A stretch of DNA of 64,000 nt from the NCBI GenBank assembly GCA_033762375.1, contig JANRLQ010000023.1, positions 27,400 to 91,399 of the forward strand, written 5' to 3'. This document shows positions 50,592 to 60,700 of the stretch, one piece after another. The notes below the pieces were generated by a model. It did not search any database, had not been told where the DNA came from, and worked only from the letters and a program-made list of their open reading frames with translations. Source of the DNA: RDXT01 sp033762375 (GTDB lineage Bacteria > Bacteroidota > Bacteroidia > J057). The translations under genes were made by a program, and so were the position numbers. Position 1 is the stretch's first letter. The number at the start of each line of letters is the position of its first letter.

Positions 50592-51602
50592 TCAGGCAGG
50601 GGAGAGGGCGATTCCGCCCGAGAAAGCCGCAAAAATTTCGTCTGCGACCTCATTGATATGGTCTGGATAATTGACCTGAGCAATAGGGCCGGTCGCCAGC
50701 CATTGGGTCATTTTTTCGGGAAAAGTCTCGTCAATCCTGTGGGCCACCGGCACCCCCATCTCGGCCAGGGCTGCGGCATTGCAGTACTGCTCGTATTGGC
50801 CTTTGATAGGCACAGAAAATATTTTTTTGCCGAGGTACAAGGCCTCTGCCGGCGTCTCAAAGCCTGCGCCCGTAAAAATTCCGGTACAGTGTACCAGGCT
50901 GTCCGTAAAGGCTTTGCTATCCACAGGATGTACCCATACGTTTTTGTCACGAAAAGGGGCCTTGGCATACCGGGAAAACACCTGCCACTCAGTACCCGGA
51001 AACTGGTGCAGGAGCTGGAACAGGCGGGTCTCGTTGAAGGCTGGCAGGTAAACGGTGTAGTATCCCCCATCCGTAGGTGTCTGCTCGCGTACGGCCTGCC
51101 GTATCACCGGCGTGCGGATAAAACTATCGTAGGACTTGAAGTGAAATCCGATCCCGGAGTCAGACGGGGCATAGGACCTGAGAATCCACTCCCCGAGCGG
51201 GTCGCGCTCCTCCGGGCGTGGGGTATGCCCGGACAGGAAGGCTGCCTGATGCCCCAGGGAGATACACGGTACCCCATGCCAGCGGGCGGCCCAGGCTGAG
51301 ACGGGCTCAAAGTCGTTGATAATCAGATCATACTGCTTGACGGGCAGCCCTGTGATCTCCCGCATCAGGGTCAGGCGGAAGTTGTGGGTAAACGTCCGGA
51401 AATAGTCCAGGCCTCCTTTTTTGTTGTAAAGAAAGGAAGCCCCTTTGCGGCGGTATGTCACCGGGTAGGGCAGGTTGACCTCAGACTGTGTGCCGCTGAT
51501 CAGAATATCGAGCTCACAGTGACGCTGCAGGGCGGGGATTACATCCCGTGCCCGGCTTATGTGGCCATTGCCTGTGCCTTGAATACCGTACAAAACCCGC
51601 AT
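50592..51602 (-). CDS. Glycosyltransferase, MJ1255/GT28-like family
   Basis: 336 residues. The N-terminal 'MRVLYGIQGTGNGHISRARD' is the G-x-G-H-x-x-R start of GT28/GT1 enzymes. 'DLIINDFEPVSAWAARWHGVP' and 'SLGHQAAF' follow the MJ1255-type pattern. The C-terminal donor-binding part 'CTGIFTGAGFETPAEALYLG' and 'VPIKGQYEQYCNAAALAEMG' (GAGFETxxEAL, Q-x-E-Q) is intact. It probably transfers a sugar from a nucleotide donor to a lipid or polymer; acceptor unknown. Confidence 0.85.
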   Translation of the reverse strand: MRVLYGIQGTGNGHISRARDVIPALQRHCELDILISGTQSEVNLPYPVTYRRKGASFLYNKKGGLDYFRTFTHNFRLTLMREITGLPVKQYDLIINDFEPVSAWAARWHGVPCISLGHQAAFLSGHTPRPEERDPLGEWILRSYAPSDSGIGFHFKSYDSFIRTPVIRQAVREQTPTDGGYYTVYLPAFNETRLFQLLHQFPGTEWQVFSRYAKAPFRDKNVWVHPVDSKAFTDSLVHCTGIFTGAGFETPAEALYLGKKIFSVPIKGQYEQYCNAAALAEMGVPVAHRIDETFPEKMTQWLATGPIAQVNYPDHINEVADEIFAAFSGGIALSPA

Positions 51603-51690
51603 ATGTGTATTTGCCAGAATGTTATCCTATCCGTAAAGATAGCAGTTTTTTCTGATATGTGAGGGGGTGCATGCGGGAACGCCCCCCAAC

Positions 51691-51719
51691 AAAAACGTCC
51701 GCCTGGGGGAAGGCGGACG
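51691..51719 (-). terminator. Terminator of the 51762-52019 gene
   Basis: Stem CGTCCGCCT (51696-51704) with AGGCGGACG (51711-51719), loop of 6 nt, and on the minus strand five T residues follow the stem (51691-51695). Confidence 0.8.
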
Positions 51720-51761
51720 GAAATCCAACGGTGGGAGCAAAGATTAATACCAAAAACTCAG

Positions 51762-52019
51762 TCAGGCTACAAACAGCCCTTTTAACTCTTCCGGCAGTTT
51801 GATACTGTACACAATCTTGCGCACGGTATCATACTGGAGATAGGGATACTCGGCCATGAGTTGCTCGATCGCATCGCCGGCCTTGACACCGCTCTGCCTC
51901 AGCTCCTTGTACCTGCGTTTGATCTCAAAGTCGCGCAGCACCTTGCGGTTCAGCAACTTGAGTCTGACAAGCTGCTCATACAGCTCATCCGGGATGATGT
52001 GTCTGATCGGATTGGCCAT
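51762..52019 (-). CDS. Small conserved protein, unknown function
   Basis: 85 residues from the ATG at 52019. The sequence 'MANPIRHIIPDELYEQLVRL' is rich in charged helices ('RDFEIKRRYKELRQSG', 'AGDAIEQLMAEYPYLQYDTV', 'RKIVYSIKLPEE'). The last part resembles a helix-turn-helix or small DNA-binding protein ('AIEQLMAEYP.LQYDTVRKIVY'), but no family is certain. A strong Shine-Dalgarno sequence (AAAGGAG on the minus strand) lies 6 bp before the ATG at 52019, so this start is favoured over 52049. Confidence 0.75.
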   Translation of the reverse strand: MANPIRHIIPDELYEQLVRLKLLNRKVLRDFEIKRRYKELRQSGVKAGDAIEQLMAEYPYLQYDTVRKIVYSIKLPEELKGLFVA

Positions 52020-52123
52020 AGCTTCTCCTTTAATAGTGTTAGTGTACAAATTAAAGGTAGCGATGTTCCATGCGGTCAGGTTAGGGTTTCAGGGCTTATG
52101 AGACATACACACCTGCAAGGCAC

Positions 52124-53728
52124 TCAGAACATAAACGCCATTGTCATTGTCACCTGGTGGCTTACCCGCTGGGTGAGGACTGTCGGCTGAAAAGCACCGG
52201 TGGAGGTCAGGGTATAAGGACTGAACTTCTCCGGGAGTCTTGCATTAACATAGGAAACGTCCAGTGCAAAATTCGGTTGCCTGAAGCCTGCGCCTCCGGT
52301 GAAAAATTTCCGGCTGGCATCAAAGGTTTCCTGGGTAATGGTCTGATTGTCCGTGTATTCATCATAGTATTGTCCGCTCTCTGACAGAGGGGTGCCATAT
52401 ATAGCTGCCCCTGCCCGAAGCCGGAACGGATCCATCCGGAGCTCTCCGCCTACCCGGTAGTTGAGGGATGCCTGATAGAGGCTGCGGATGTTGTCGTTTT
52501 CTACCTCAAAACCATAATATGCCGGGTTGCTGATGCTGCTTTCGGCACTGGAGAGCCGGGCACTCCCGATATCTGTATAGTCCACATCCGCAGAGACAAG
52601 GCCCCGCTTCCCGGCTATCCAGACGAGACCTGCCGTCAGTTTGTAGGGGGTACGCAGGGTGTATGAAAACTCTCCATTGGCAGTAGACTGCTCATACTCC
52701 TCCGGACCGACACCGGGATCGAGGGTGAGGTTGTGGGTGAGGGATGACTGATAGTTGTCTGTCAGGCTGAGGAAGGTCGGGGTCTGTCCGCTCAGGCCGA
52801 TCCGGATGGCATCCACCGGGCGGAAGATCAGCCCGGCACGTGCATTGAGCCCGGACCCCCGTGTAGAGAAGGCATCTGTATAGCGGAGTTCGTTAGAGGG
52901 GATTTCCAGCGGGAATCCAAAGTTGCCAAAGGGATCATAGACCTCATACAGGTTGTCCACATCTGTTTCGCTGAAAAAAAACTCCTGCTCATACCGGACC
53001 GTCATGACATTGATGGAACCACCGAGGTAAAGTTTGTCGTTGATATTTCCCGCCAGGGATACGTACCATTCATTGCGGGTACCACTTTCGAGGCGCTGGA
53101 GGGTCTGATTGATCTGGCCCCGGTTGAAGGCAGAGAAGTATGCGTCACCGCCCTGGTTGCGGATGGTATCTATCACCAGGAGGTTAAAGGCCAGTGCCTC
53201 TACGCTGCCCAGCTCATCCGGATCCAGGCCCTGTGCCCGCTCCGCAAACCGCATCGCTATGGAGCTGGCGGGGTTATAGGCATCATTGACGAGGATGTTC
53301 TGGCGGTAGTTTTCGACCTGGTTGTATCCGATGGCAAAAGCATAAGACTTAAACCGGAAGGAAGGGTCGGTCTCTTCCGGATCATAATAGGTATCACCCT
53401 GAAACACAACCCCCATGGAGGGGAGGCGGAAGTTGCTCCGGCTACCGGTACCAGTGGCATTGAGGTAGTCGGTCTGGCTTTGGGCGATCAGCAGGGTAGG
53501 GGAGATCACAAAAGAAGAGCTGCGGTACACGCCAAATCCGGCAGGATTAAGGGTGCCGCTGGCGACATCCGCACCTATGGCGGAGAAAGCCCCTCCCATG
53601 CCCAGGGCCCGTGCGGAGCCGGAGAGGCCATACTGCGAGTGGCGCAGGGCGTCCAGCTCGCCCTGTGCGAAGAGGCTCACTGTGCCTATCATCAAGACTA
53701 TGCCGGAGATCAGTCGTCTGGTATTCAT
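52124..53728 (-). CDS. OmpP1/FadL/TodX-family outer-membrane protein
   Basis: 534 residues from the ATG at 53728. The signal peptide is 'LISGIVLMIGTVSLFAQ'. The mature start 'ALRHSQYGLSGSARALGMGG' and 'AFSAIGADVASGTLNPAGFG' is the classic FadL-type beginning with the plug (N-P-A-G). It continues with strands such as 'NEWYVSLAGNINDKLYLGGS' and 'PVDAIRIGLSGQTPTFLSL' and ends 'SHQVTMTMAFMF', with a terminal Phe. It probably forms a 14-strand barrel for hydrophobic substrates; the substrate is unknown. Confidence 0.85.
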   Translation of the reverse strand: MNTRRLISGIVLMIGTVSLFAQGELDALRHSQYGLSGSARALGMGGAFSAIGADVASGTLNPAGFGVYRSSSFVISPTLLIAQSQTDYLNATGTGSRSNFRLPSMGVVFQGDTYYDPEETDPSFRFKSYAFAIGYNQVENYRQNILVNDAYNPASSIAMRFAERAQGLDPDELGSVEALAFNLLVIDTIRNQGGDAYFSAFNRGQINQTLQRLESGTRNEWYVSLAGNINDKLYLGGSINVMTVRYEQEFFFSETDVDNLYEVYDPFGNFGFPLEIPSNELRYTDAFSTRGSGLNARAGLIFRPVDAIRIGLSGQTPTFLSLTDNYQSSLTHNLTLDPGVGPEEYEQSTANGEFSYTLRTPYKLTAGLVWIAGKRGLVSADVDYTDIGSARLSSAESSISNPAYYGFEVENDNIRSLYQASLNYRVGGELRMDPFRLRAGAAIYGTPLSESGQYYDEYTDNQTITQETFDASRKFFTGGAGFRQPNFALDVSYVNARLPEKFSPYTLTSTGAFQPTVLTQRVSHQVTMTMAFMF

Positions 53729-53764
53729 ATTGGATTCGCTTGAGTGGATGCGGCAATATAAACA

Positions 53765-53788
53765 ACAGGCGGGGGATCCCCCGCCTGT
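53765..53788. terminator. Palindromic terminator after the low-complexity lipoprotein gene
   Basis: A perfect palindrome (arms 53765-53776 and 53777-53788) between 53828 (end of the lipoprotein gene) and the start of the FadL-like gene on the same strand. It has no T run, so activity is inferred. Confidence 0.65.
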
Positions 53789-53827
53789 ATTGAACAAGTG
53801 TGTACGATTATTGAGCTGGCGGGTCGC

Positions 53828-55159
53828 TTAGGGCCGCCGTGGACTGCTGGGTGAGCTGCTGCCACCGCCACCAGAAGAAGGCCGCGGGCTGCTGCTGCCG
53901 CCCCCTCCGCTGTTGCCACCACTGGGAGACGGGCTGTAGGAAGGCCGTGAAGGCGGATCCATCCGGGGGGTCTCTACGCGTGGCGTATAGGTAGGCCGTG
54001 AAGGCGCAGGGGGGGTGGGACGTACATTGTTATCTATCCGGGCGGGCTGGTTGTTTACCCGGGGCTCTGTCACCGGCCGTGAAGGGGTGGCAGGGGTCGG
54101 GCGTACACTCGGAGCGCCAGGGGTGCTGACCGTCGGAGACTCGACCCGTGGGGTAGTCTGCGGGCGGGTCGGGGTGGTACGGGTCGGGACCGTGTTTTCA
54201 CGCGGACTGGTATATACAGGGGTACCTGTGGTGGTACGGCCGGGGGTCGTCACGCGGGGACTGGCAGGTACAGGGGTAGGGGTGGTACGGTTGGTTTCCA
54301 GCCGGCTGCGTGGGGTCAGGTAGGTTTCTGCCTGGGCCGGTGCTGTCACGACCGGACGGGTTGTCGTCGTGACGCCCGCCTGACGGGGACCGCTGGTGGT
54401 CTGGGTGCTGATACCCTGGGTCGTGCCACGGGGTGCGATCACGACATTGCGGGTGGTAGCGTTGCCACTGCCGCCATTGTTGCGGCTGGAGCCGTACCAG
54501 CCTGTGGATGGATAGTAGCCGGGTGGGCAATAGTAGGCGCTGTTCCCAAAACCACCATTAAATCCGCCACCGTAAAATCCACCGCCATAATACCCGCCCA
54601 CTGCCGGACCATATCCGTAGTAGTTGTTAACCCAGGGGTTGTACCCCCAGTAGTTATAGCCGGTATAACCATTGGACCAGCCGCCCCAGGTATTCCAGGG
54701 AGAAGGATTCCAGAAGGGATCTACATATCCAAAGGTAGGGCGGTTCCAGTCATACCAGCCGTAGTTGTTCCAGGTATTCCAGGACGGAGTGGCGATGACG
54801 TAGTACAGGTCATTGGAATAATAGGGGTCGTAGTATCGCCAGGAGTTGTAGTTAGGCTGGTTGAAGCGGCGTACCCGGCGGGAGAAGGTGAAGTCGTCAT
54901 CTTCGTAATAGTAGTCGCGATAGTTGTCCACCGGATCGCGGGAGACATATACCGGCGTACGGGTTTCTGCCGGCTCCGTGTACTCGGGCTCCTCGGCCAC
55001 TTCTGCCGTGATCTCAACCGGAGTGACCCGGTCTTTTTTAGACCAGTACACGTCGTCATACTCAGTAGTGGAGGCATAGCGGGGGCCGGTACAGGCGGCA
55101 ACCAGCAGCCCCAGCGATAATACGCTCCAGGTGCTCAGGGATTTCATATGCAGTTTCAT
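53828..55159 (-). CDS. Tyr/Trp/Asn/Gly-rich lipoprotein with Pro/Thr-rich tail
   Basis: 443 residues. Signal and lipobox: 'LSTWSVLSLGLLVAAC'. After an acidic segment (~residues 30-75) comes an extreme Tyr/Trp/Asn/Gly-rich stretch (about residues 85-205, for example 'WNTWNNYGWYDWNRPTFGYV' and 'YYGGGFYGGGFNGGFGNSAY'), then a Thr/Pro/Arg-rich low-complexity tail (~residues 225-415) and a Gly/Ser end. No known domain is visible. The aromatic-glycine composition resembles adhesive or glue-like proteins, but this is inference only. Start may also be the ATG at 55147. On the minus strand a perfect -7 box lies at 55200-55193. Confidence 0.7.
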   Translation of the reverse strand: MKLHMKSLSTWSVLSLGLLVAACTGPRYASTTEYDDVYWSKKDRVTPVEITAEVAEEPEYTEPAETRTPVYVSRDPVDNYRDYYYEDDDFTFSRRVRRFNQPNYNSWRYYDPYYSNDLYYVIATPSWNTWNNYGWYDWNRPTFGYVDPFWNPSPWNTWGGWSNGYTGYNYWGYNPWVNNYYGYGPAVGGYYGGGFYGGGFNGGFGNSAYYCPPGYYPSTGWYGSSRNNGGSGNATTRNVVIAPRGTTQGISTQTTSGPRQAGVTTTTRPVVTAPAQAETYLTPRSRLETNRTTPTPVPASPRVTTPGRTTTGTPVYTSPRENTVPTRTTPTRPQTTPRVESPTVSTPGAPSVRPTPATPSRPVTEPRVNNQPARIDNNVRPTPPAPSRPTYTPRVETPRMDPPSRPSYSPSPSGGNSGGGGSSSPRPSSGGGGSSSPSSPRRP

Positions 55160-55192
55160 ATCGTAGCGTGACCTTGGTACAAAGACATGATT

Positions 55193-55200
55193 CAAATGTA
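55193..55200 (-). promoter_or_regulatory. Candidate -7 element (TACATTTG) for the low-complexity lipoprotein
   Basis: Perfect TAnnTTTG on the minus strand, 33 bp before the ATG at 55159. A possible TTG at 55217-55215 is only 14 bp away, too close. Confidence 0.4.
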
Positions 55201-55406
55201 CAACTTTCAGGTGACAATTCCCACCGGATCAGGGGCTTCAGGCAGGCTTCTTCCTTGAGGTACATCTATTTATACGTAAACGGCGGCCTTCGGTCATGCC
55301 TGCCGGACTACTGTGTGTATTTATTTATCATTCGTGCCGGGGCTTTCTGTTTTTTTTCCTGTGGACGGGTCTGTTTTTTCCTGTTTTCTTTTTCCGCCGG
55401 TGGGTG

Positions 55407-55414
55407 TACCTTTG
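55407..55414 (+). promoter_or_regulatory. Candidate -7 element (TACCTTTG) for proS
   Basis: Perfect TAnnTTTG, 24 bp before the proS ATG at 55439. It argues against the upstream ATG at 55313. No clear TTG at the -33 position. Confidence 0.5.
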
Positions 55415-55438
55415 CAGGGATTCAATACTCAACATCCC

Positions 55439-56929
55439 ATGGCAAAGTCAGCCGCTACCCTTACCAGCCGCAGCGAAAACTATTCTGAATGGTACAACGA
55501 GATCGTCCGCCGGGCCGACATGGCCGAGGAGTCGGGTGTGCGGGGCTGTATGGTGATCAAACCCTATGGATTTGCGATCTGGGAACGGATGCAGCGGGTA
55601 CTGGACGATATGTTTAAGGAAACCGGCCATGTGAATGCCTATTTTCCCCTCCTGATCCCCAAAAGTTACCTGAGCCGGGAGGCCAGTCACGTAGAAGGGT
55701 TTGCGAAGGAGTGTGCCGTCGTCACCCACTATCGCCTCAAAAGCAGCCCTGATGGCAAAAGTGTCATCGTGGATCCGGAGGCTAAGCTGGAGGAGGAACT
55801 GATCATCCGCCCGACCTCTGAGACGATCATCTGGAGTACATACAAAAACTGGATTCAGTCGTACCGGGACCTGCCCCTGCTGATCAACCAGTGGGCCAAC
55901 GTCGTACGCTGGGAGATGCGCACCCGGATGTTCCTGCGCACGGCAGAGTTTCTCTGGCAGGAGGGCCATACGGCCCATGCTACGGCGCAGGAGGCGATAG
56001 AGGAAGCTGAGCGGATGCTGGACGTATATACGGATTTTGCCGAAAATACCCTCGCCATGCCCGTCATACGGGGGCGTAAGACCCCTAATGAGCGGTTTGC
56101 AGGCGCATTGGATACCTATTGCATCGAGGCCCTGATGCAGGATGGCAAAGCTCTCCAGGCCGGCACTTCCCATTTCCTGGGACAAAACTTCGCCAAGGCC
56201 TTTGACGTGACCTTTGCCAACAAAGAAAACCAGCAGGAGCACGTATGGGCTACTTCCTGGGGGGTTAGTACCCGCCTTATGGGGGCCCTGATCATGACCC
56301 ACTCTGACGACTCAGGACTGGTCGTACCCCCGATGCTGGCCCCGATCCAGGTCGTACTGGTGCCCATCTACCGTACCGACGAAGAAATGAGCCAAACGGT
56401 CGCCAAGTGTAAAGAAATCGCCTCCCAGCTCCGCCAGGCAGGCCTGCGCGTCAAGGTGGACGATGATGATACCAAAAAACCCGGCTGGAAATTTAACGAA
56501 TGGGAACTCAAAGGGGTGCCGGTGCGTCTGGCGCTCGGGCCGCGTGACCTGGCACAGGGCCAGATCGAGGTCGCACGACGTGATACCCAGTCCAAAGAAA
56601 CGGTAGAAGCAGGGGACCAGTTTGTGGGATATATACAGGGCCTGCTCCGGGAGATCCAGCAATACCTCTACAACCGCGCCCTGAAGTTCCGGACAGAAAA
56701 CACCCACCGGGCAGATTCCTGGGCAGAGTTTAAAACCCTGATCAACGAAGATATCCCAGGGTTTATCTACGCACACTGGGACGGCACCGCCGAAACCGAA
56801 GAAAAAATCAAGGAAGAGACCAAAGCCACCATCCGCTGTATCCCCCTTGAGGCCGACACCGAGGCAGGGGTCTGTGTGTATTCAGGCCAGCCTTCTGCGC
56901 GACGGGTGCTGTTTGCCAAGGCCTACTAA
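55439..56929 (+). CDS. proS: Proline--tRNA ligase, type 3 (archaeal/eukaryotic-like)
   Basis: 496 residues. It charges tRNA-Pro. Class II motifs are visible: motif 1 region 'CMVIKPYGFAIWERMQRVLD', motif 2 'LIIRPTSETIIW' with 'QWANVVRWEMRTRMFLRTAEF', and motif 3 'LMGALIMTHSDDSGLVVPPML' (with GLxxxPxxA-like end). The C-terminal anticodon-binding and zinc-like domain runs from 'QVVLVPIYRTDEEMSQTV' to the C-terminus. The absence of the insertion domain and the length mark it as type 3 proS, as in other Bacteroidota. Confidence 0.96.
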   Translation: MAKSAATLTSRSENYSEWYNEIVRRADMAEESGVRGCMVIKPYGFAIWERMQRVLDDMFKETGHVNAYFPLLIPKSYLSREASHVEGFAKECAVVTHYRLKSSPDGKSVIVDPEAKLEEELIIRPTSETIIWSTYKNWIQSYRDLPLLINQWANVVRWEMRTRMFLRTAEFLWQEGHTAHATAQEAIEEAERMLDVYTDFAENTLAMPVIRGRKTPNERFAGALDTYCIEALMQDGKALQAGTSHFLGQNFAKAFDVTFANKENQQEHVWATSWGVSTRLMGALIMTHSDDSGLVVPPMLAPIQVVLVPIYRTDEEMSQTVAKCKEIASQLRQAGLRVKVDDDDTKKPGWKFNEWELKGVPVRLALGPRDLAQGQIEVARRDTQSKETVEAGDQFVGYIQGLLREIQQYLYNRALKFRTENTHRADSWAEFKTLINEDIPGFIYAHWDGTAETEEKIKEETKATIRCIPLEADTEAGVCVYSGQPSARRVLFAKAY

Positions 56930-57072
56930 CCAACAGGCATCCTGACAGCGTCACCCGGGCGGATGGCTAGGTCTGGTGATGTCGGCCTATGGCATTAGTC
57001 AGGTCAAAAGTTATGGAAAAAGGTACTACCAACGCTCTTACCCTGTGATTACTCATACTAATCTCAGCAGGT

Positions 57073-57744
57073 ATGCAGCAACTGATATGGATTATCTGCG
57101 CAGGAGCAGGTATCTGGTCGGGAGTATGTCTGGGCCAGTCTTATGAGGGCCTGAAAAACCGGATAACCCTACGGCAGCAGGATTTTGCCCTGGCTTGGGC
57201 AAATGCAGATACAGACCAGCAGGAACGCCTGACAGACTCGGCATACCGGTATCTCACAGCGGTCCTTTGTGATTCAATATGGCCTGCTTGGTATGGAACC
57301 CCCTGGAATTTTAATGGCATCACCCAAACCCCCCGACGGGGCCAGATTGCCTGCGGGTATTTTGTGACCACAACCCTGCGAGACGCAGGCTTGCGCCTGC
57401 CCCGTGTCGTGTACGCACAGATGCCATCTGAGACGATGATCCGGCGGCTGTGTTCAGCGGTGTGGCGATGCCGGACGGGTGCTCCCCATGCCGTACAATG
57501 GATGCTTACCCAACCAGATGGTATCTATCTGGTTGGGCTCGACTACCATACAGGTTTTGTTCGAAAAACAGGTAACCGGCTCGTGCTGGTTCATGCCAGT
57601 TATTACCATCCGGCCATTGGGGTAATGGCAGAATCGCTGACGGGTACACGTAATCCCTTTGGAGATTCGCGCTATCACGTGATCAGTTACCTGCTCCATC
57701 GGGAGCTGGTACAGGGCTGGATCACAGGCCGGGTCTGGAAATAG
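57073..57744 (+). CDS. Secreted cysteine-peptidase-like protein (NlpC/P60-like?)
   Basis: 223 residues with signal peptide ('LIWIICAGAGIWSGVCLGQ'). Two segments suggest a papain/NlpC-like fold: 'GQIACGYFVTTTLRDAGLRL' supplies a Cys at a helix start and 'VGLDYHTGFVRKTGNRLVLV' and 'HASYYHPAIG' supply a His with a following strand. Mature length is appropriate for a small cell-wall hydrolase. The family is not certain; the catalytic arrangement is inferred from order and spacing only. It is convergent with the long kinase gene (18 bp gap). Confidence 0.6.
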   Translation: MQQLIWIICAGAGIWSGVCLGQSYEGLKNRITLRQQDFALAWANADTDQQERLTDSAYRYLTAVLCDSIWPAWYGTPWNFNGITQTPRRGQIACGYFVTTTLRDAGLRLPRVVYAQMPSETMIRRLCSAVWRCRTGAPHAVQWMLTQPDGIYLVGLDYHTGFVRKTGNRLVLVHASYYHPAIGVMAESLTGTRNPFGDSRYHVISYLLHRELVQGWITGRVWK

Positions 57745-57762
57745 GGATGAAATGATAGCGGG

Positions 57763-60700
57763 TTATTTCCCCTCCATCACCTCGACCCCTACCCAGCCTG
57801 CCGGCAGGCCCGTATCAAGGTAGTGAACAGCCTGGCGCAGGAACCGCTGCACGGCTTGGTCTTCCGGCACCTCAGCCGCCAGTGCCCTGAAGCCCGTTGC
57901 CGCAGCCGCCATGTCCCCGCTCAAAAACTGATTCAGACTTGCGTCAAACGGCCCGCTCAGTGCCTGTTTTTGGGCAGCCAGCTCCGGGCTGTCGCCTGCC
58001 AGGCACTCGTAGATGCCCAGGGGTTCTTGTTTGCCCTTGACCTGCACCAGGCCCAGAAAGCGGCACTGCGTTTTCAGGTCATGGTCCAGTGTGGCAAAAC
58101 TCACCTCGCTCAGCAATATCTCCGCACCGTAGTATTTGGTGAGGCCTTCGAGGCGGGAGGCCGTATTGACTGTGTCGGCAATCACGGCGGCATCCGAGCG
58201 CTGGTCGTCCCCGATGATGCCCATCACCAATGGGCCGGTGTGCAGGCCGATGCCCACCCGGATGGGCATTCTGCCCGTGGTTTTGCGGTCCGCATTGTAG
58301 CTTCGCAGCGCCAGTTGCATGCCGATGGCGGCCTGGAGCGCATCCTGCGGCTGCTGCTGGAAGATGGCCATGATCCCGTCACCGAGGTACTGGTTCACAA
58401 AGCCGTTTTGCTGCTGGATGACCGGACCCATACGCCGGGCGAAGGCATTGACAAAGGCAAAGTTTTCCTGCGGGGTCATGCCCTCGGCCAGGGTGGTGTA
58501 GCCCCGGATGTCGGAGAAAAGCACGGTCACCTCGCGATCTATGCTGTCGCCTACCTGCACCTCCGTGATGCCGTTGCGGCCCAGGGAGCGGATAAACTCC
58601 TCGGGCACAAAGCGCCGGGTGGCGGTGTTGATCTGCCGCAGGTTGAGGTGGGTGCCGAGCCGGGCGAGGAATTCGTCTTTGGAGAAAGGTTTGGCGAGGT
58701 AGTCGTTGGCACCGGTCTGGAGGCCCTGCACGAGGTCGGCGACCTGGTTTTTGGCGGTGACCATGATGATGGGCAGGTCGGAGGGCAGGTGGGTCTCCCG
58801 GATCTTCTGCGCCACCTCGTAGCCCGACATGCGGGGCATCATGATGTCGAGCAGGATGAGATCAAATTTGGGACTGCCCTCAATGAGCACCAGGGCTTCC
58901 TGACCATTCATGGCGGAGGCCACCTCGAACTGACCACTCCGCAGGTGGTTCTTGAGCACCTGGTGGTTGATGGGTTCGTCGTCCACGATCAGGATGCGGA
59001 TAAGCCCGCCGCCGGTTCTGCTGGCCACAATCTGGCCGAGGGCCTGGGTCTGGGCCGTGTCGGGTGCAGGCATGAGGGGCGTGAGGCGCGCCTGGGCGGT
59101 CAGGGAGGCGGCTTCAGCTTTTTCGGTGGAGAGAGGCAGGGTGAAAAAGAAGGTCGAGCCTTTGCCCACCTCTGATTCCACCCACATTTTCCCGCCATGC
59201 TGCTCGACCAGGTACTTGGAAATGCTCAGGCCCAGGCCGGTGCCAGCGTACTCGCGCTGAATGGAGCCGTCTGCCTGCACAAATTCCTGAAAGATGGCCT
59301 CGCGTTTGTTTTCGGGGATGCCGATGCCGGTGTCGGTGACGGAGAGGAGCAACTGGCCGTCTTTTTCGGCAGCGTCCACCCGCACGTGGCCCGATTCGGT
59401 GAATTTGATGGCATTGCCGATGAGGTTGTGCAGCACCTGGGTGAGGCGGTCCTCGTCGGCGAAGGCGGCAGGTAACTCGCTGGATACCTCGTTGAGGAGT
59501 TTTAAATCTTTGCCCTGGGTAAGGGGATAGGAGACCTGGAGCACCACATCCACGAGGGAGCGCAGGTGCAGGGGCCGCTGCCGCAGCACGAGGTCGGCGT
59601 TGCGGATGCGGGAGAAGTCGAGGAGGTCGTTGACCAGCGAGGCCAGGCGTTTGCCGGAGGCGACGACCATGCCGAGGTTGTAGCGGGTATCGGTGTCGAG
59701 GTCCTGGTCGAGCAGGCCCTCGGTGATGCCGATGATGCCGTTGAGCGGGGTGCGGAGTTCGTGGGAGGTATTGGCGAGGAACTGGTCCTTGAGACGGTCT
59801 ATCTGCTCCAGGCGCTCGGCGCGCTCGCGCTCCAGGGTCAGTGCCAGCTCGCGGCTGCGGCGCTGCTGCCGCACGCGGAAGAAGATCAGGCCGAAGGCCG
59901 CCAGCCCCAGCCCGCCGAAGAGCAGGTAGTTGCGCTGGGCCAACTGCCGCTCGTACGATACCTGCGTGACCGCTTGCTGCTGCACAAAGGCAAGAGAATC
60001 GGTGAGGGCTTTTTGTTTGAACTCGTATGCGCCGATCGCCCGTTCATTTTCCACATTTTTTACACTGTCCTGCAGCGTGATACTCAGGTTTCTGAATGCC
60101 AGGGCTTCCTTATACTGGCCTTTCGCTTCATACATTTTCGATAAGGCTCCCGTGGAAGGGATCAGCATAAACGGCAGGTTGAGTTTCCGGGCTGCTTCAT
60201 ACACCTCTGTTTCCAGGCGGATGGCAGCGTCATAGTCGCCTTTGAAATAATAAATGCCGGCAATGATGTGTTTGGATGCGACGATTCCACTGATCTCTCC
60301 CATTTCTTCCCGGATGGCCAGGCTTTTGCGGGCATAGCTCAGGGCCTGATCATAGTCTTTGGTTCCGGAAAAAAGGGAACTGAGGTTGTGATAGGTAATG
60401 GCCAGTGCTGGTTTTGTGCCGTTTTTTTCGTGTATAGCAGCTGCCTCCTGATAATAGCTGAGGGCCTTTTCGTATTCCTTGCGGCGTTCGTATGCAATGG
60501 CCAGCCCTTCGGTGCTGGCCGCCAGCCAGGCAGGATTATTCAGCTCCTGTGCCAGCTGATGGGCGCGGGTGTAATGCGCCAGGACCTGGTCATTCTCGTC
60601 CAGCATCATAAACAGCCCTGCCAGACCCATCAGCACCCGGAAGATGTCCGGTTTGCTGCCTGCGGCCTCAAACGCAGCCAGGCTGCGGCCCAGCATATCA

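Noticed and set aside
57823..59175. Plus-strand ORF of 450 residues
   Set aside because: It is antisense to the kinase-cyclase gene, whose domains are unmistakable. A GC-rich codon pattern keeps the opposite frame open.
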